Shown here one piece after another: positions 23,401 through 30,470 of a stretch of 64,000 nt of DNA. Position numbers and translations under genes: made by a program. Each line of letters begins with the position of its first letter. Positions within the stretch are counted from its first letter, which is position 1. The DNA is from Hippasteria phrygiana (taxonomy: Eukaryota; Echinodermata; Asteroidea; Valvatida; Goniasteridae). The stretch spans positions 124,001 to 188,000 of the forward strand of contig JAZGUH010000228.1 of assembly GCA_037893225.1 (NCBI GenBank). Direction: 5' to 3'. Below the pieces are notes generated by a model that did no database searches, was not told the origin of the DNA, and worked only from the letters and a program-made list of their open reading frames with translations.

Positions 23401-24779
23401 CTTTAAATGTGCTTTAAATTAACAGTAATATGACATCCCATCTTCTTTTTTTCTTTTTAATTTCCGGGGTGGGGGGGGGGGGGGAGTGGGGGAGTGCCCC
23501 CCTTGCCCCCTTGCGACGCCCATGTGTGCGCCGGTTGAGTGTGGAAAGAATAGGCTACAAAACGAGGTGTCTACAGCATCATTATTTCCTTTTTATGAGA
23601 CACTTTCTACTGGAATATAATAGTCACGGTTGTGCATGTCCTAAAAGGTATAGCATTAAGAGCAGACAACACATTTAAAGAGAGTGTTCATATTTCTGTG
23701 ATAGAACATATTACATGAAATGACAAAGCTGTGAAAGTTTGAACTCAGTCCGTCACCAGCGAGAAAATAGTGAAAAACCATTTTGTTTTAGCAGTCATTT
23801 TGTGTATTTTCAAATGCACTTATTTCGATTTTTGAAATACAACACAGCTTTTTGGAGGTCATTTTCTCGCAGATGAAAGCATTTAGGACGGATGATATTT
23901 CTCCGGGGGATTGCTATCTTTACAAACAGTAAGCTTGCAGATTAAAACTAATCAATTTTATTTGGACTTCTGACTAGCGCCCCCGAACAAACAAAACTGA
24001 CAATTTGGGTGACCGCCAAGATAGGGCAAGATAGCTCAGTTGGCAAGTTCTGGAGGTCGCAAGTTCGAATCCAGCTCCTTGGAGTTTTCTTTGTTGCTTT
24101 GAAAATTTATTCAAATTTATCTAGTCAGTTTCTCCTGTGGTTGGTTTGACTAATTTTATTTTTGATTACCACTAAAGCTATATATCATACCTTTAAACAG
24201 GGATGTAAGTCCCTGTAAGTCCCTGCAAGTCCATCACAAGCCCATCACAAGCCCTCCATTACTAATCCCAATCACAAGCTATTGAAATGAGCTTTGACAA
24301 AGGCATTCCTAATGTTCATCCAGTTACTTGTGGCCAGCTTTATGAAAAGATTTCTGACTGGGCTTGCGAAAGGACTTGTGAAAGGACTTGCAGGGACTCG
24401 AATGCAACTCCGCCTTTAAATTGCAAGTAATCGAAGAACCAAGATCTTAAATTAATTTGCAATACTTTGTGCTGCATAAAAATTGACAACTTTACAATGA
24501 ACAAATGGAATTTTAATTGTTTCGTATGATTTTTTACGCACCTCGAAACCTGAGGACTGTGCAATCTTACGTACGCTTTTCTGCCCGATGTTGTTGACAG
24601 AATGGCTTTTTAGGGGATGCGTCACCAACTCTTTAATTCCAAGTTGCACGAGGTACAGTACATGGCCTGACAACTTTCCACAAAACTGACTATGCCCAGA
24701 AACCGTATAACTTACCAGCAATGTACAGAAGAATTACCGCAAATTTCCAGCATTTCTGTTCGGTTCCCAGGCGCGCCAT
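2350..24779 (-). CDS. PKHD1L1: Fibrocystin-L-like gene, 5' part (8 spliced exons)
   Basis: Eight exons on the minus strand join in order at 24716-24779, 19528-19617, 17088-17229, 12531-12630, 10206-10263, 5394-5496, 4086-4139 and 2350-2423. Every intron begins with GT and ends with AG, and exon-end phases (1,1,2,0,1,2,2,1) all match. The 228 codons encode a signal peptide, a first IPT/TIG-like domain (ISPRYGSVAGGTRITIEGT core), a cysteine-containing stretch, and a second TIG start (TPQSGVPG), then a GTYVG segment. Fibrocystin-L proteins are very large membrane-anchored, mostly extracellular proteins with many TIG repeats, so only the N-terminal few percent lies here. Order and motifs fit fibrocystin-L; the paralogue fibrocystin (PKHD1) is the alternative and fits less well from memory. 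Introns of 1.3-5.1 kb are full of transposons. The next exon (phase 1) was not found left of 2350. Exons are seen directly; the family name rests on remembered protein similarity. Confidence 0.82.
2627..3099. mobile_element. hAT-type MITE with 8-bp target duplication
   Basis: The ends TAGGGCTGTCC and (inverted) TAGGGCTGTTC are flanked by a perfect 8-bp duplication CTATATGC at 2619-2626 and 3100-3107, diagnostic of hAT transposition. Inside are GAATATTCGAAT palindromes near both ends. There is no transposase. Confidence 0.85.
3226..3246. repeat. Poly-G tract and surrounding unassigned intron sequence
   Basis: A run of about 22 Gs lies in 3108-3727, a stretch of intron 7 otherwise without recognisable features. 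Confidence 0.8.
3728..3876. repeat. ~150-bp foldback with TTAACCCTAACCCT ends
   Basis: The 14-bp ends are inverted copies, and AACCCTGCCAGACG / CGTCTGGCAGGGTT extend the arms inside. Ends resemble telomere hexamers, but only two units are present and they belong to an inverted repeat. Confidence 0.55.
4086..4139 (-). CDS. PKHD1L1: Fibrocystin-L-like exon 7 (54 bases)
   Basis: The acceptor is a long T-rich tract ending TTTTTCTAG and the donor is GTAAGTTGC. The exon encodes IYWGNYACDPFNPATGE with split codons at both ends. It is too short to recognise alone. It is supported by both splice sites and by phases that match exon 6 (2) and exon 8 (2). Confidence 0.75.
4286..4685 (+). mobile_element. 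Foldback element, ends GGGAAAGATTTTACTTTAA, copy 1
   Basis: Long arms (about 75-150 bp) fold on each other. They include CACCAAAAT(T/C)GGT, AACAGCAAAATCTTGGAAAA and TGTGGCACAACCT. A second copy in the opposite orientation is at 42658-43042. A partial third arm sits at 4681-4750. Confidence 0.7.
4752..4783. mobile_element. Tiny palindromic insert CATGGAGG..CCATG with 7-bp duplication
   Basis: CATGGAGGTAACTCCATG (4759-4776) is flanked by GTATGAC on both sides (4752-4758, 4777-4783). It is one of six such loci in this window. Confidence 0.7.
4826..4912 (-). mobile_element. Fragment of the CAGGGGCGGATCCAGG family
   Basis: The inverse of 16307-16372, including the C-rich tract and TTTTGGGGGTCACCTTT. 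The ends are lost. Confidence 0.5.
5394..5496 (-). CDS. PKHD1L1: Fibrocystin-L-like exon 6
   Basis: The acceptor CTTTTTCAATAG precedes 5496 and the donor GTGAGAATAA follows 5394. The 103 bases encode TKLSMRGKMFTDIYDPTP, an acidic loop (PEDEDGNEGK) and PQIL plus a split Arg. The G-K-M-F-T-D-I-Y segment follows the TIG start, as in fibrocystin-L. The acidic loop looks lineage-specific. Confidence 0.82.
5500..6760. other. Intron 5 part: no gene; possible LTR-like signals
   Basis: There is no coding potential. A TATAAATA (6588) followed by AATAAA (6619) is spaced like the promoter and poly(A) signals of a short LTR, but no paired TG..CA ends or target duplication were found. The rest holds nothing I recognise. 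Confidence 0.25.
6763..6790. repeat. (AAACC)n microsatellite
   Basis: About five and a half perfect AAACC units. Confidence 0.9.
6947..7065. mobile_element. 119-bp Harbinger-like MITE, TTA duplication
   Basis: The ends CTGAGAAGCAAACCAAAT and its inverse are flanked by TTA at 6944-6946 and 7066-7068. The matching uninterrupted site is in the right arm of the host element near 9420, so it inserted after that element formed. Confidence 0.75.
7367..7563. mobile_element. Poly-G MITE family H, copy 1
   Basis: The inverted ends GATATGGGGCAGAG and CTCTGCCCCATATCG enclose TTACCTAACACATTCCCCC, a GGAACACAATGACCAAC box and a poly-G tract (7515-7539). Other copies are at 28739-28930, 51294-51566 and 55297-55640. 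Confidence 0.75.
7870..8826. mobile_element. Family A motif-array MITE, copy 1 (right end lost)
   Basis: It starts TATAGGTTTTCCCGGCC. CATTCAATTTCG-like units run along the left half and their complement along the right. It is nearly the full inverse of the copy at 19905-20925, but lacks the last ~90 bases. Confidence 0.75.
8913..9150. repeat. Foldback with CTTGGGAATT array (family M)
   Basis: GTGGCCACTC (8940) and GAGTGGCCAC (9106) form the ends. Five CTTGGGAAT-like boxes in both orientations lie between them. Confidence 0.5.
9482..9605 (+). mobile_element. tRNA-derived SINE S1, copy 1
   Basis: A tRNA-like head contains CTCAGTTGGTAGAGC (A box) and GGTTCGAATCC (B box), followed by CTTTGTTCACTTTGAAAATG and CCTAGTCAGTTTCCC. 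The first bases of the acceptor stem are missing, so it is a SINE, not a tRNA gene. Confidence 0.75.
9695..9861. repeat. 167-bp palindrome, ends CCGGTGT..ATATCCG
   Basis: The left arm CCGGTGTCATATGAATATCC and the right arm are imperfect inverses. A fragment recurs at 21168-21200. Confidence 0.5.
9882..9911. mobile_element. Tiny insert CATGGAGGTAGGCATG with 7-bp duplication
   Basis: The 16-bp core (9889-9904) is flanked by GAAAGAC on both sides (9882-9888, 9905-9911). Confidence 0.65.
9949..10064. repeat. 116-bp foldback, arms GCGCTGTTTGTCTGAAAATC
   Basis: Inverted arms of about 25 bp at 9949-9973 and 10040-10064, no coding potential. Confidence 0.5.
10206..10263 (-). CDS. PKHD1L1: Fibrocystin-L-like exon 5: second TIG domain start
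   Basis: This 58-base micro-exon has acceptor TTTTTATGCTACAG and donor GTAAGAATTT. It encodes FRDYNTPTVEGVTPQSGVP, the TPxVxxVTPxSGxPG start of a second IPT/TIG domain. It enters in phase 0 and leaves in phase 1, completing a Gly codon with exon 6. Confidence 0.82.
10320..10984. mobile_element. Family E motif-array MITE, copy 1
   Basis: The ends ATATCGTCACAGTTTTCAC and inverse AAAACTCTGACGATAT bound the element. TTGTCTCTTCGTGAAAACT recurs about six times with 60-110 bp spacing in the right part. A second, opposed copy is at 41990-42421. Confidence 0.7.
10985..12530. other. Intron 4 part without recognised features
   Basis: It holds a C9-10 tract near 11122, CCATGGCAACTG palindromic bits near 11800 and no ORF with a recognisable product. 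I see nothing else. Confidence 0.4.
12531..12630 (-). CDS. PKHD1L1: Fibrocystin-L-like exon 4
   Basis: The acceptor CTCATTTAACAG precedes 12630 and the donor GTACGA follows 12531. The exon completes an Arg codon split across the junction and encodes PFSVFVIVDGEPV, then a CTTESKCKFN cysteine pair. Strand-like VxVxVDGxPV followed by paired cysteines is expected at the end of the first TIG unit. It leaves in phase 0. An A-family MITE copy begins 85 bases upstream of its acceptor in intron 3. Confidence 0.82.
12715..13871. mobile_element. Family A motif-array MITE, copy 2 (long form)
   Basis: Both ends are present (TATAGGTTTTCCAGG and GGGGAAACCTATA). The outer ~300 bp on each side match the copy at 21449-22040, which lacks the central ~570 bp present here. 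Confidence 0.75.
13890..14343. repeat. Motif-array element K (GCGAATTCG units), ends TATGAACCGGTTAA
   Basis: Degenerate ATTCGCG/GCGAAT units of both orientations. TGTTCAACTTTTGCGAATTC and TATGAACCGG recur at 9598-9695. Confidence 0.45.
14370..16047. mobile_element. Family A motif-array MITE, copy 3, carrying a nested element
   Basis: The ends TATAGATTTCCCCGGC and GGCCGGAAAAACCTATA bound 1.68 kb. The middle is interrupted by a family F element at 15478-15912. Confidence 0.65.
15478..15912. mobile_element. Family F motif-array foldback, copy 1
   Basis: TTTTCACGAACTGACACCC units run forward on the left and inverted on the right. The centre (CAGATGGAGTAGATTC, AAAGCGTTTTTCTTG) recurs inverted at 17600-17720. 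Confidence 0.6.
16195..16245. repeat. Partial copy of the GAGTACCGAAGTGATGACG element
   Basis: TATAGAGTATCGAAGTGATG matches the left half of the insert at 51339-51450. The right half is missing. Confidence 0.45.
16289..16560 (+). mobile_element. hAT-like CAGGGGCGGATCCAGG repeat, copy 1
   Basis: The left end CAGGGGCGGATCCAGGATTTT is followed by poly-G, AAAGGTGACTCCCAAAATG and GCGTAGGCCCC..ACAAGCAAA. It matches 30172-30452. The right inverted end is absent. Confidence 0.55.
16582..16815 (-). mobile_element. tRNA-derived SINE S2 with (TTAA)n tail
   Basis: On the minus strand: a tRNA-like head with GGTTGGTGTAGTGGTA (A box) and GGTTCGAATCC (B box), a body with GGGGTTTTTCCTCCCAC, and a (TTAA)n tail at 16582-16616. 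The 15-bp unit CCCCGAATATTTATT is repeated just 5' of the head (16811-16850). Confidence 0.7.
17088..17229 (-). CDS. PKHD1L1: Fibrocystin-L-like exon 3: rest of first TIG region
   Basis: The acceptor CCGCTTGCAG precedes 17229 and the donor GTCAGT follows 17088. The 142 bases encode FSADPFNYDEGNTHRGNQVY and about 26 more residues, including CDVIPYYC and KIVCDT. The F-x-x-x-x-F-N-Y-x-x-x-N-x-x-x-G-N-x-V spacing with a downstream Cys pair matches what I recall of the fibrocystin-L N-terminus. It enters in phase 1 and leaves in phase 2. Confidence 0.85.
17493..17932. mobile_element. Family F motif-array foldback, copy 2
   Basis: CACGAAGTAACACCC/GGGTGTTAC units on either side of a centre inverse to that of 15478-15912. 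Confidence 0.55.
18318..18764 (+). CDS. THAP-type zinc finger protein, 148 aa
   Basis: From the ATG at 18318 the ORF encodes a full THAP domain. Zinc ligands are C5, C10, C60 and H63 (C-x4-C, long spacer, C-x2-H). Also present are F22-x-x-F25-P26, the conserved W36, and an AIPTL motif at residues 91-95 in place of AVPTIF. THAP domains bind DNA in host regulators and in P-element-type transposases. After the domain, residues 97-148 are low-complexity Pro/Ser/Thr-rich with no coiled coil. The frame is open 41 codons upstream, but a TTATTTCAG acceptor-like site at 18282-18290 and the motif start favour this Met. It lies antisense in intron 2 of the fibrocystin-L-like gene. It could be a small host gene, a first exon, or a domesticated P-element end; no transposase catalytic domain is seen. 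Confidence 0.7.
   Translation: MPRSCVVGGCTRNSDKNPDLTFLRFPVLNGVQRRQWVRFVDNTRSDFRLSKWSKICAPFCAEHFAKDCIDDSVSMKTELGLKAQFRLKAGAIPTLKAPSVPILSRTHAHQTTTTFPAVAGSSSQSPGRLSPCPRSLDSTCIVHVRYRK
18770..18811. mobile_element. Tiny palindromic insert with 7-bp duplication, in THAP 3' UTR
   Basis: A 28-bp near-perfect palindrome starting CATGGAGGAAG and ending TTCCTTCCTCCATG (18777-18804) is flanked by GTGCGAT on both sides (18770-18776, 18805-18811). Confidence 0.75.
18945..18950 (+). terminator. Poly(A) signal AATAAA downstream of the THAP ORF
   Basis: A canonical AATAAA lies 181 bases after the THAP stop codon, consistent with a short 3' UTR. No transcript evidence is available. Confidence 0.4.
18951..19527. 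other. Intron 2 part, no gene
   Basis: Nothing recognised beyond short TACGTA-type palindromes near 19180. Confidence 0.35.
19528..19617 (-). CDS. PKHD1L1: Fibrocystin-L-like exon 2: first IPT/TIG domain start
   Basis: The acceptor TTTCATTTCAG precedes 19617 and the donor GTGAGTATACC follows 19528. The 90-base exon reads in phase 1 and encodes IKPVAPKVTSISPRYG and then SVAGGTRITIEGT. The S-P-x-x-G-x-x-x-G-G-T-x-I-T-I-x-G-T pattern is the hallmark first strand and turn of IPT/TIG immunoglobulin-like domains. The split last codon joins exon 3. Confidence 0.85.
19905..20925. mobile_element. Family A motif-array MITE, copy 4 (complete)
   Basis: The ends TATATGTTTTCCCGGCC and GGCCGGGAAAACCTATA are both present. 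The 1.02-kb body is the inverse of 7870-8826. Confidence 0.8.
21449..22040. mobile_element. Family A motif-array MITE, copy 5 (internally deleted)
   Basis: Both ends are present. It matches the two flanks of 12715-13871 joined, so it is a deletion derivative of that subfamily. Confidence 0.75.
22041..22772. other. Intron 1 part: CTCGACGTTTCGGAC repeat and A/C-rich DNA
   Basis: 22175-22225 resembles a common invertebrate dispersed repeat (CGACGTTTCGGACAGTG). 22340-22410 is A/C-rich low complexity. There is no gene. Confidence 0.35.
22781..23524. mobile_element. hAT-type MITE with 8-bp duplication, hosting another MITE
   Basis: The inverted ends CATGGGCGTCGC and GCGACGCCCATG are flanked by TGTGCGCC at 22773-22780 and 23525-23532. 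Poly-G and C-rich arms lie inside. The MITE at 22942-23404 is nested in it. Confidence 0.85.
22942..23404. mobile_element. MITE family 1, copy 2 (nested)
   Basis: The same ends and arms as 1686-2257, with an extra CGCCCCCGGCG-rich segment and a perfect GATTTCCAGCTGGAAATC palindrome. It lies inside the hAT MITE. Confidence 0.7.
24024..24160 (+). mobile_element. tRNA-derived SINE S1, copy 2 (head with deletion)
   Basis: AGCTCAGTTGGCAAG and AAGTTCGAATCC flank a head that lacks the anticodon arm. The body CTTTGAAAATTTATTCAAAT..CTAGTCAGTTTC matches copies 1 and 3. Confidence 0.65.
24716..24779 (-). CDS. PKHD1L1: Fibrocystin-L-like exon 1: start codon and signal peptide
   Basis: The ATG is at 24779-24777. 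Twenty-one codons give a short polar start (MARLGTEQKCWK) followed by a hydrophobic core (FAVILLYIA), a typical secretory signal. The exon ends in phase 1 before GTAAGT at 24715-24710. The split codon joins with exon 2 to give Ala. A longer out-of-phase open frame overlaps the same bases but lacks the match to exon 2. The region just upstream is CpG-rich, unlike the introns. Confidence 0.8.
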
Positions 24780-24960
24780 GACGGCGGTGGTGATGTGCGA
24801 GCGCCAAGCCGCAACACGCGCCAAAATTACCAGGTACGCGGCTCGAACTGCCTGTGCCGAGACGAAATGTAAAACCCAACTCCGATAGAGACGAGTTGGC
24901 CCCTGGTATACACACTGCCCGTACTCCCTTATCAGCCAAAATGATGTTTCTCCTGTCCAG
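24780..24960 (-). promoter_or_regulatory. Candidate 5' UTR/promoter of the fibrocystin-L-like gene
   Basis: About 180 bases directly upstream of the start codon are CpG-rich and low in repeats, in contrast to the AT-rich introns. No clear TATA box is placed. A first non-coding exon cannot be excluded. Confidence 0.35.
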
Positions 24961-25652
24961 TTGAAGTTGGCCTACTTTTTATCGGCGAAGGGAAGGACAG
25001 AGATCACCCCCCCCCCCCCCCCACGCGATGTTATATACGGAACAGACAGGTGTGTTTGGGTGGTATTGTACTTTGGATGACATTGTACTTTGGATGACTA
25101 TCAATTTTTAGTCAATTTTTAACTGATGATTCACGACTAGGTGAGTGTTTTTGATGACGTTCTGGAAGCTTTTTGTAGGGTTGGGATGGGGGTAAGGTTG
25201 GTGGTGAGTTGTGAACAATGGAAGGAAAACCTCCATTATTTTAGCTGCAGACATGCAGGCAAAATAATGCGGTGCTTAGCCTATAACACGTTCATATTTA
25301 ACTGTTGATTTTTATTTTTGCCTTTTTAAAGATATAAGATCAAAATGTGGCTACTTTTCCGTAAAAATTAAAAGTCTTGGCTAAAAATCGATATCAGGCA
25401 ATGTAGCCTCAAATTTTGCCCCAAATAAGACATGCATGCAAAACCACGAGTAACCTAACAATAGAAAAGTATTTATGAAAAACGACAGTTAAATGTAAAC
25501 GTGTTCTATAATTATAGTGTTTATGTCTCAAAGCGCTTCTCGTGTTCTCCTTGTTTATCATGCAGGCCATGTGATCACTATACAGCCGGACGAGATCATC
25601 GCAATCTAGTTCTCTAAACTCACAGGTACCGGGATGGAGAGGCAATTGTATT
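24961..25652. other. Intergenic stretch upstream of the fibrocystin-L-like gene
   Basis: A C14 tract at 25009-25022 and a short direct repeat (CATTGTACTTTGGATGA, twice near 25070). There is no recognised gene. Confidence 0.35.
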
Positions 25653-26455
25653 GGTCGTATACAACATTTGATTTTGCTGTAATTTTTAGAAATGAATGGA
25701 TTTGGGGGTTAATATTTGATAGCAAATACTGTAACACCGACCCGCTTAAAGTTTTGTGTCCATATATGCACACAAAACTTTAAACAGATCGGTGCTACAG
25801 TATTTGCTATCAAATATTAACCCCCAAATCCATTTATAGAGGCATTATTAATGCCTTGCAGTGGACTAGTTACCCATCCCGACCATATTCATACTGTGAA
25901 GAGATCCGATTATCTCGTCTTGTTTCAGTGTGAGGGGCTGGTTCTTCCACACTTTCCTCTATAGCCCATACCTCGAGTGACCTTTGGCCTTGTGATGGGC
26001 CGGCGATTTGCATAAAAGAATGCTGGAAAACAAAGAAAAAAGCTGTTCTTGTAGTCTCGTTCTTCGACCCTATACTTCAGACAAAACGGAGCAATTTATA
26101 GGCATCTGGGAATTATCAGGACGGGGAACTTGACATAGGCGGCGAAACTTTTGGCAGTTTTGCACAAGAAAAACATACAAAAGGGCCGCCCGGCACCGGC
26201 GCTGCTCCCCCCCCCCCCCCTTTCACTTTCAAAAGTGTTCCGCCGCACCTGGAACTATATAGGCTATTTCCAACGATGGTCGGCGTACTGGAAATTGATA
26301 CAAAAATTCCACTTTTCTTGAAAAAGATAGCACACCAGGTGCCATGATTTCACAGGATGCTTGAGACTATTATTTACTTACAGTCAATTATGGTATTCCA
26401 TAATAATTCAGTATTTTTTTATGTTTGCAAATGTTGTATTTTACCTTTAATTAAG
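25653..26455. mobile_element. MITE family 1, copy 3, with a 140-bp internal hairpin
   Basis: The left arm has become a near-perfect hairpin at 25695-25834 (GGATTTGGGGGTTAATATTT against its inverse). The right arm ACAGGATGCTTGAGACTATT ends in TTTTACCTTTAAT. About 400 bp of unrelated sequence separates them. Confidence 0.55.
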
Positions 26456-27087
26456 TGTATTGCCAAGCACACCAACACCATGATTCCTGGCTGGGTTTGA
26501 ACCCACATACTAACCGCACATCAGTCAGGACCACGGCACCGGGTGCTATAAGAAGAATATTCCTGCCCGCTGGAATCATCTTGATGGCAATCTCCTAAAT
26601 GTTTTGCAGCGTATACCGAATAAGAGTTAAGAGGCAACATGTTCACGCTTTAGGGTTTCAAACTCAATTTCGTATAATTGCTTTTGCTGCGCGAGTGTGT
26701 TTATAAAGATTATACTCAGTTTGCTTTTACCTGTTGGAAAAAAGATTGACTGTACGTCGGCCGCAGGTGGAATAGGTTTTGTCGATTGTTTTGCTTTAAA
26801 CATATTGGCTGGGATGACTCTGTTCTATTGTGCCTGTTAAAGTACCGTATGTTTCCTCGTCGCGTACATATCCATAAATACCTGTTGCTCAGTGTTTTGT
26901 AAATCCAGGGTTTAAACAGACCGCAAGCAACTGAAATGTCTCGATTTGTTGTCTGCGTCTGTTTCTTTGCCATTCCTGCTCTGCGATTGCACAGAGCTGT
27001 CGGCATCATGTGATCAACGGCATGGGCTCTTGCCTCTCCTTGGAAGAAATGGTGTGGATCCTGTTATCGCGCCACCCCAAAGCTATA
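26456..27087. other. Stretch with a decayed tRNA-like repeat
   Basis: 26470-26545 (inverse strand) has a GGGTTCAAACCCAG box and weak A-box similarity, perhaps an old SINE. Otherwise there is nothing. Confidence 0.3.
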
Positions 27088-28717
27088 AGCCTAGGTCACA
27101 CTATCACAATTTTTGCGACCACAGCCCTCGATTAGTCGTTGCTGTTTTAATCGGGGTGAATCGGGAGAAATGTGCCCCGATTGCACTATCCTACGAATAC
27201 TCACGGTCCTTCTACGATGACACTACGAATATCGACGACCTCTGTACGTATATCGACGATGTCTGTACGATTTTTGAAGCCGATTCATCACGACATGTAC
27301 GGTGTACTACGGTTCTAGTATAGTGTCAGGTCTAAAAGGCTACTCTACGATTACAGCCGATTACAGACGATTGCGCTAAGATTTACGATTTATGACGATG
27401 GACCTATAACGACGTACCAAGATCTGTCACTCTTCACTACGATTCCAGGAGAATTTCCGATATACAGGGTGTTTCTCAAAAACGCAACACTTCATATTTT
27501 TAGCATAACATTTTAATCAGGTATGATAAAATAATACATGTAGTACTTAGTGATGCTCACACATCTTAGCTTTAACTTGATACAACTTTGACTTCAGTGC
27601 GGTTTCAAATGACTGAATAATTATTGTTTTTCTGAGGGTGAAATGACAATTGTCGCAGCTTTGTGTGCATGGAAAAGAAGTACAGAAGATTAGATTTACA
27701 ACGCATGATTTACAATGCATCACCATACCACCAAGAGACATGGCTGAACTGCGCAGACGAACTGAGGAAGAATGTCAGCATTTGCAAGAAGAGCTGTGGG
27801 AGACAACGTCATGAGGAGAAGAGTACAAGTGTGCCTGGACCAAAATGGGGGACATGTTGAGGGAGTCGGCGAATGAGACGCTTAATCCACCCTGCAAAAT
27901 GTGCCATAAGAACATTGTTTACATTTGTTTTAGAAGTTAGAGGAAAACTGTTTAACCAGAGCAAAATGTGCCATGATTTAATTTGTTTTACAGGTTGGAA
28001 AGTCTTCAGTCTTTTCATTTTGTTAGCGTTGTAAATAAAATCTTCTGTACTTCTTTTCCATGCACACAAAGCTGCGACAATATAGGCCTATATCGATTTC
28101 AACGTGTAGAATGACTTATCCAGCATCGGCGCTCCCACTTTTTATTCCGATCATCACGTGACATCGGGAAGATTCGGGAAGAGTCGTAGCGCCATCGTAG
28201 CGCTACCATAGGCCAATCGTGGCGAATCGTAGCGCATTCTTGATAAATCGTAAAGACATCGGCATCAATCGTCGCGTAGTCGTGGTCAATCGGGATTAGT
28301 CGTTGTGTTATCGTCATATATCGTAGTGGAATCGCAGCTAAACCATAGAGAAACCGTAGCATATGCGTAGAACATCGTAGAACATCGTAGAACAGTCTTG
28401 ATTATTCGTGGTGATTCGTGATAAAAATAAACCACGATTGACCACGGAAGGCTACGGAATGCCACGAATGCCTACAAGATGGCGCTACGACTGTGCGGGA
28501 TTGAGTTACGATCGCACTGCGACTGCCCTACGGTTTGAAAAAATCGTAGCACCGCCACGACAGTTCAAAACTGTCGGGGGAGTTTGCCGACCAGCCAAGA
28601 CTCATCAAGATTCATCAGGGTTCACCAAGATGCCGCTACGAGTATGTCCACGAATCACCCGGATTTTTGTGAATCGTGGGCTATCGTCGTTAAAATCGTG
28701 ACAGTGTGACCTAGGCT
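27088..28717. mobile_element. Family B motif-array MITE, copy 1 (interrupted)
   Basis: The inverted ends AGCCTAGGTCACACT..TCAC are at 27088 and 28717. CTACGATT-like units fill the left half and AATCGTAG-like units the right. It is interrupted by a mariner-like insert at 27465-28080. Confidence 0.75.
27465..28080 (+). pseudogene. Tc1/mariner-like remnant inserted at TA
   Basis: It starts CAGGGTGTTTCTCAAAAACG and is flanked by TA on both sides. The uninterrupted site is seen in family B copy 2 near 33675. A degenerate reading, MAELRRRTEEECQHLQEELW and then MRRRVQVCLDQNGGHVEG, resembles the C-terminal tail of IS630/mariner DDE transposases. The catalytic part is absent. The right 47 bp are the inverse of 27653-27695, so the right end is rearranged. 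Confidence 0.5.
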
Positions 28718-28738
28718 ATACTGACGTACGACGACGCC

Positions 28739-28930
28739 CAGCAAGATATGAGAACCAAGGGGTACCCACCTCTTGTCCCTATACCCTATAAACACTCCAG
28801 ACTATTGCTACTTAACACATATCTGAAAGGAATTCCTGAGATTCCGGGAACACAATGACCAACACAAAATACGGGTGGGGGAGGGGGGGGGGGGTGTGCA
28901 TGGGGGTGGGGGGCCCGTCCTATATCTTGC
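28739..28930. mobile_element. Poly-G MITE family H, copy 2 (diverged ends)
   Basis: It shares GGGTACC..TTGTCCCTATACCCTATA, GAATTCCTGAGATTCCGGG and AACACAATGACCAACAC with the other copies. The G-rich tract is at 28872-28913. Confidence 0.65.
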
Positions 28931-30170
28931 TTCAAATGTAAGTATCGCCCATCGATTAACCCTGACAGTGAGCTCATGAAAATAACAAATAAGGCAGAAA
29001 ACGGTTTTTCAAGTGGAATGTAGGTTACAGATTCTAGACCAAAATTTAAACCTAAATCCTATATCCGGGGCTTGTGCTTTTCAGAGCCCTAGATGGAGGG
29101 AATTAGTGCACATGGGGGGTCTCAGACGTTGGCCCAAACATAACGTGTCAATTCGTGGATGGGCACGCTCCAACAATAGCTACACGCTCCAATACACATA
29201 ACAAGCGGCCATCTTTAGACCAAAGTCAGCAGTGTCGCAACTCTCTCCATCTTTTGGTTGCAGTGGCAGGCAAACATGAACCTCACAAACAAATTTGTTT
29301 TCCAAGTTAATGCACTCTTTGATAGTTCGGGTTCTTAATATTGGCATTCCTCTTGTCTGTATACTCAAAAGTTGGTTAGTAGTTATGGAGTCCAATTTGC
29401 GGGCTGGGGGGGGGGGGGGGGGTCGACTCAGGGGTGCGCCAATTTTAGGGGGCATGTGAGACAAAACTAGAATGGGTCAATATTTGTCTGCGCAGCTGCG
29501 ATCTCAAATAGGGCTGGGAGAAATATGCCACGATGGGGAGGGGGTGCAGTGGGGCGGCGACTTATACGCCGCTGCGGCCTTTCCCAATTACGCCAGTTAG
29601 GTCGTCGTTTCCATTTAAAGATCAGAATTGCAAAAAAAGCTACCAGTGAACCAATGTCACGCACTATCAATACATGTATAATGAATACCATGACGTATTA
29701 AAGTCTGTCTTGCAGCCATTGTCTATTTTGCGCACCTCGAATATTTGTTTATTAACAAACCGGGGAACCGATAACGAAAGATGAACAGATATCAGCAGGA
29801 ATATACCAAAACGACCCCCGGCTAGTAGTCAAGTGCACGCACAGAAAAGATATCCCTTATCGACTATATTGCAGGCCGATAACTGTGTACAATAATTGTC
29901 ATCGTTGGAAGTTTTGGCATACCGACCTTGCTGAACGGGGGGCTTTGAATACATTTCGGTTTCAACAGGTATCGAAAGGACATGCTAAAGAGTATCTGGG
30001 AATTGCAAGGCAACAATCGGGTAATTGTTTGTTCTTATTTGCTCAGTTATAAGTTGCCATGCCAACGACCCATCGCATGATGCTGTTTGGTTGTAAACAA
30101 ACTGAAGAATCTCCATTAGCAACATTCTAACAGTTATCTGTTTTGATTTCGCCGGCTGTTGTCATGGCAG
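28931..30170. other. No gene recognised
   Basis: It contains a G17 tract at 29406-29422 beside GGGGTGCGCCAATTT, probably a broken hAT-type repeat, and otherwise unique-looking DNA. Confidence 0.3.
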
Positions 30171-30171
30171 C

Positions 30172-30452
30172 AGGGGCGGATCTAGGATTTTTTGCAGGGG
30201 GGGTTTCTACAATTTGCCCAGAAAGGTGACTCCCAAAATATTCCGTCTGCGAAATTCTTTTTACAGGGGGGGGGGGGGGGGAACAGACACACCTTCTCAC
30301 CATTGGTAGCGCCATTTAACCTTTGTTTTGTTCTTACCCATAGGCAAAATAAGACATGTAGATTTCTGCTTTGCGACTTTAGGCGTAGGCCCCTACAAGC
30401 AAAACAAAAATAAAAAATGGCAACGAGCAGGGGGGGGGGGGGGGGGGGGGGT
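30172..30452 (+). mobile_element. hAT-like CAGGGGCGGATC repeat, copy 2
   Basis: Matches 16289-16560 along its length, with two poly-G tracts (about 30267 and 30430). The right end is not found. Confidence 0.55.
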
Positions 30453-30470
30453 TTAACCTTATTCTCTTTT

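Noticed and set aside
27082..27323. 125-codon open frame as a gene
   Set aside because: It reads through the CTACGATT motif array of family B; the inverse copy at 33736-34053 gives a similar spurious frame.
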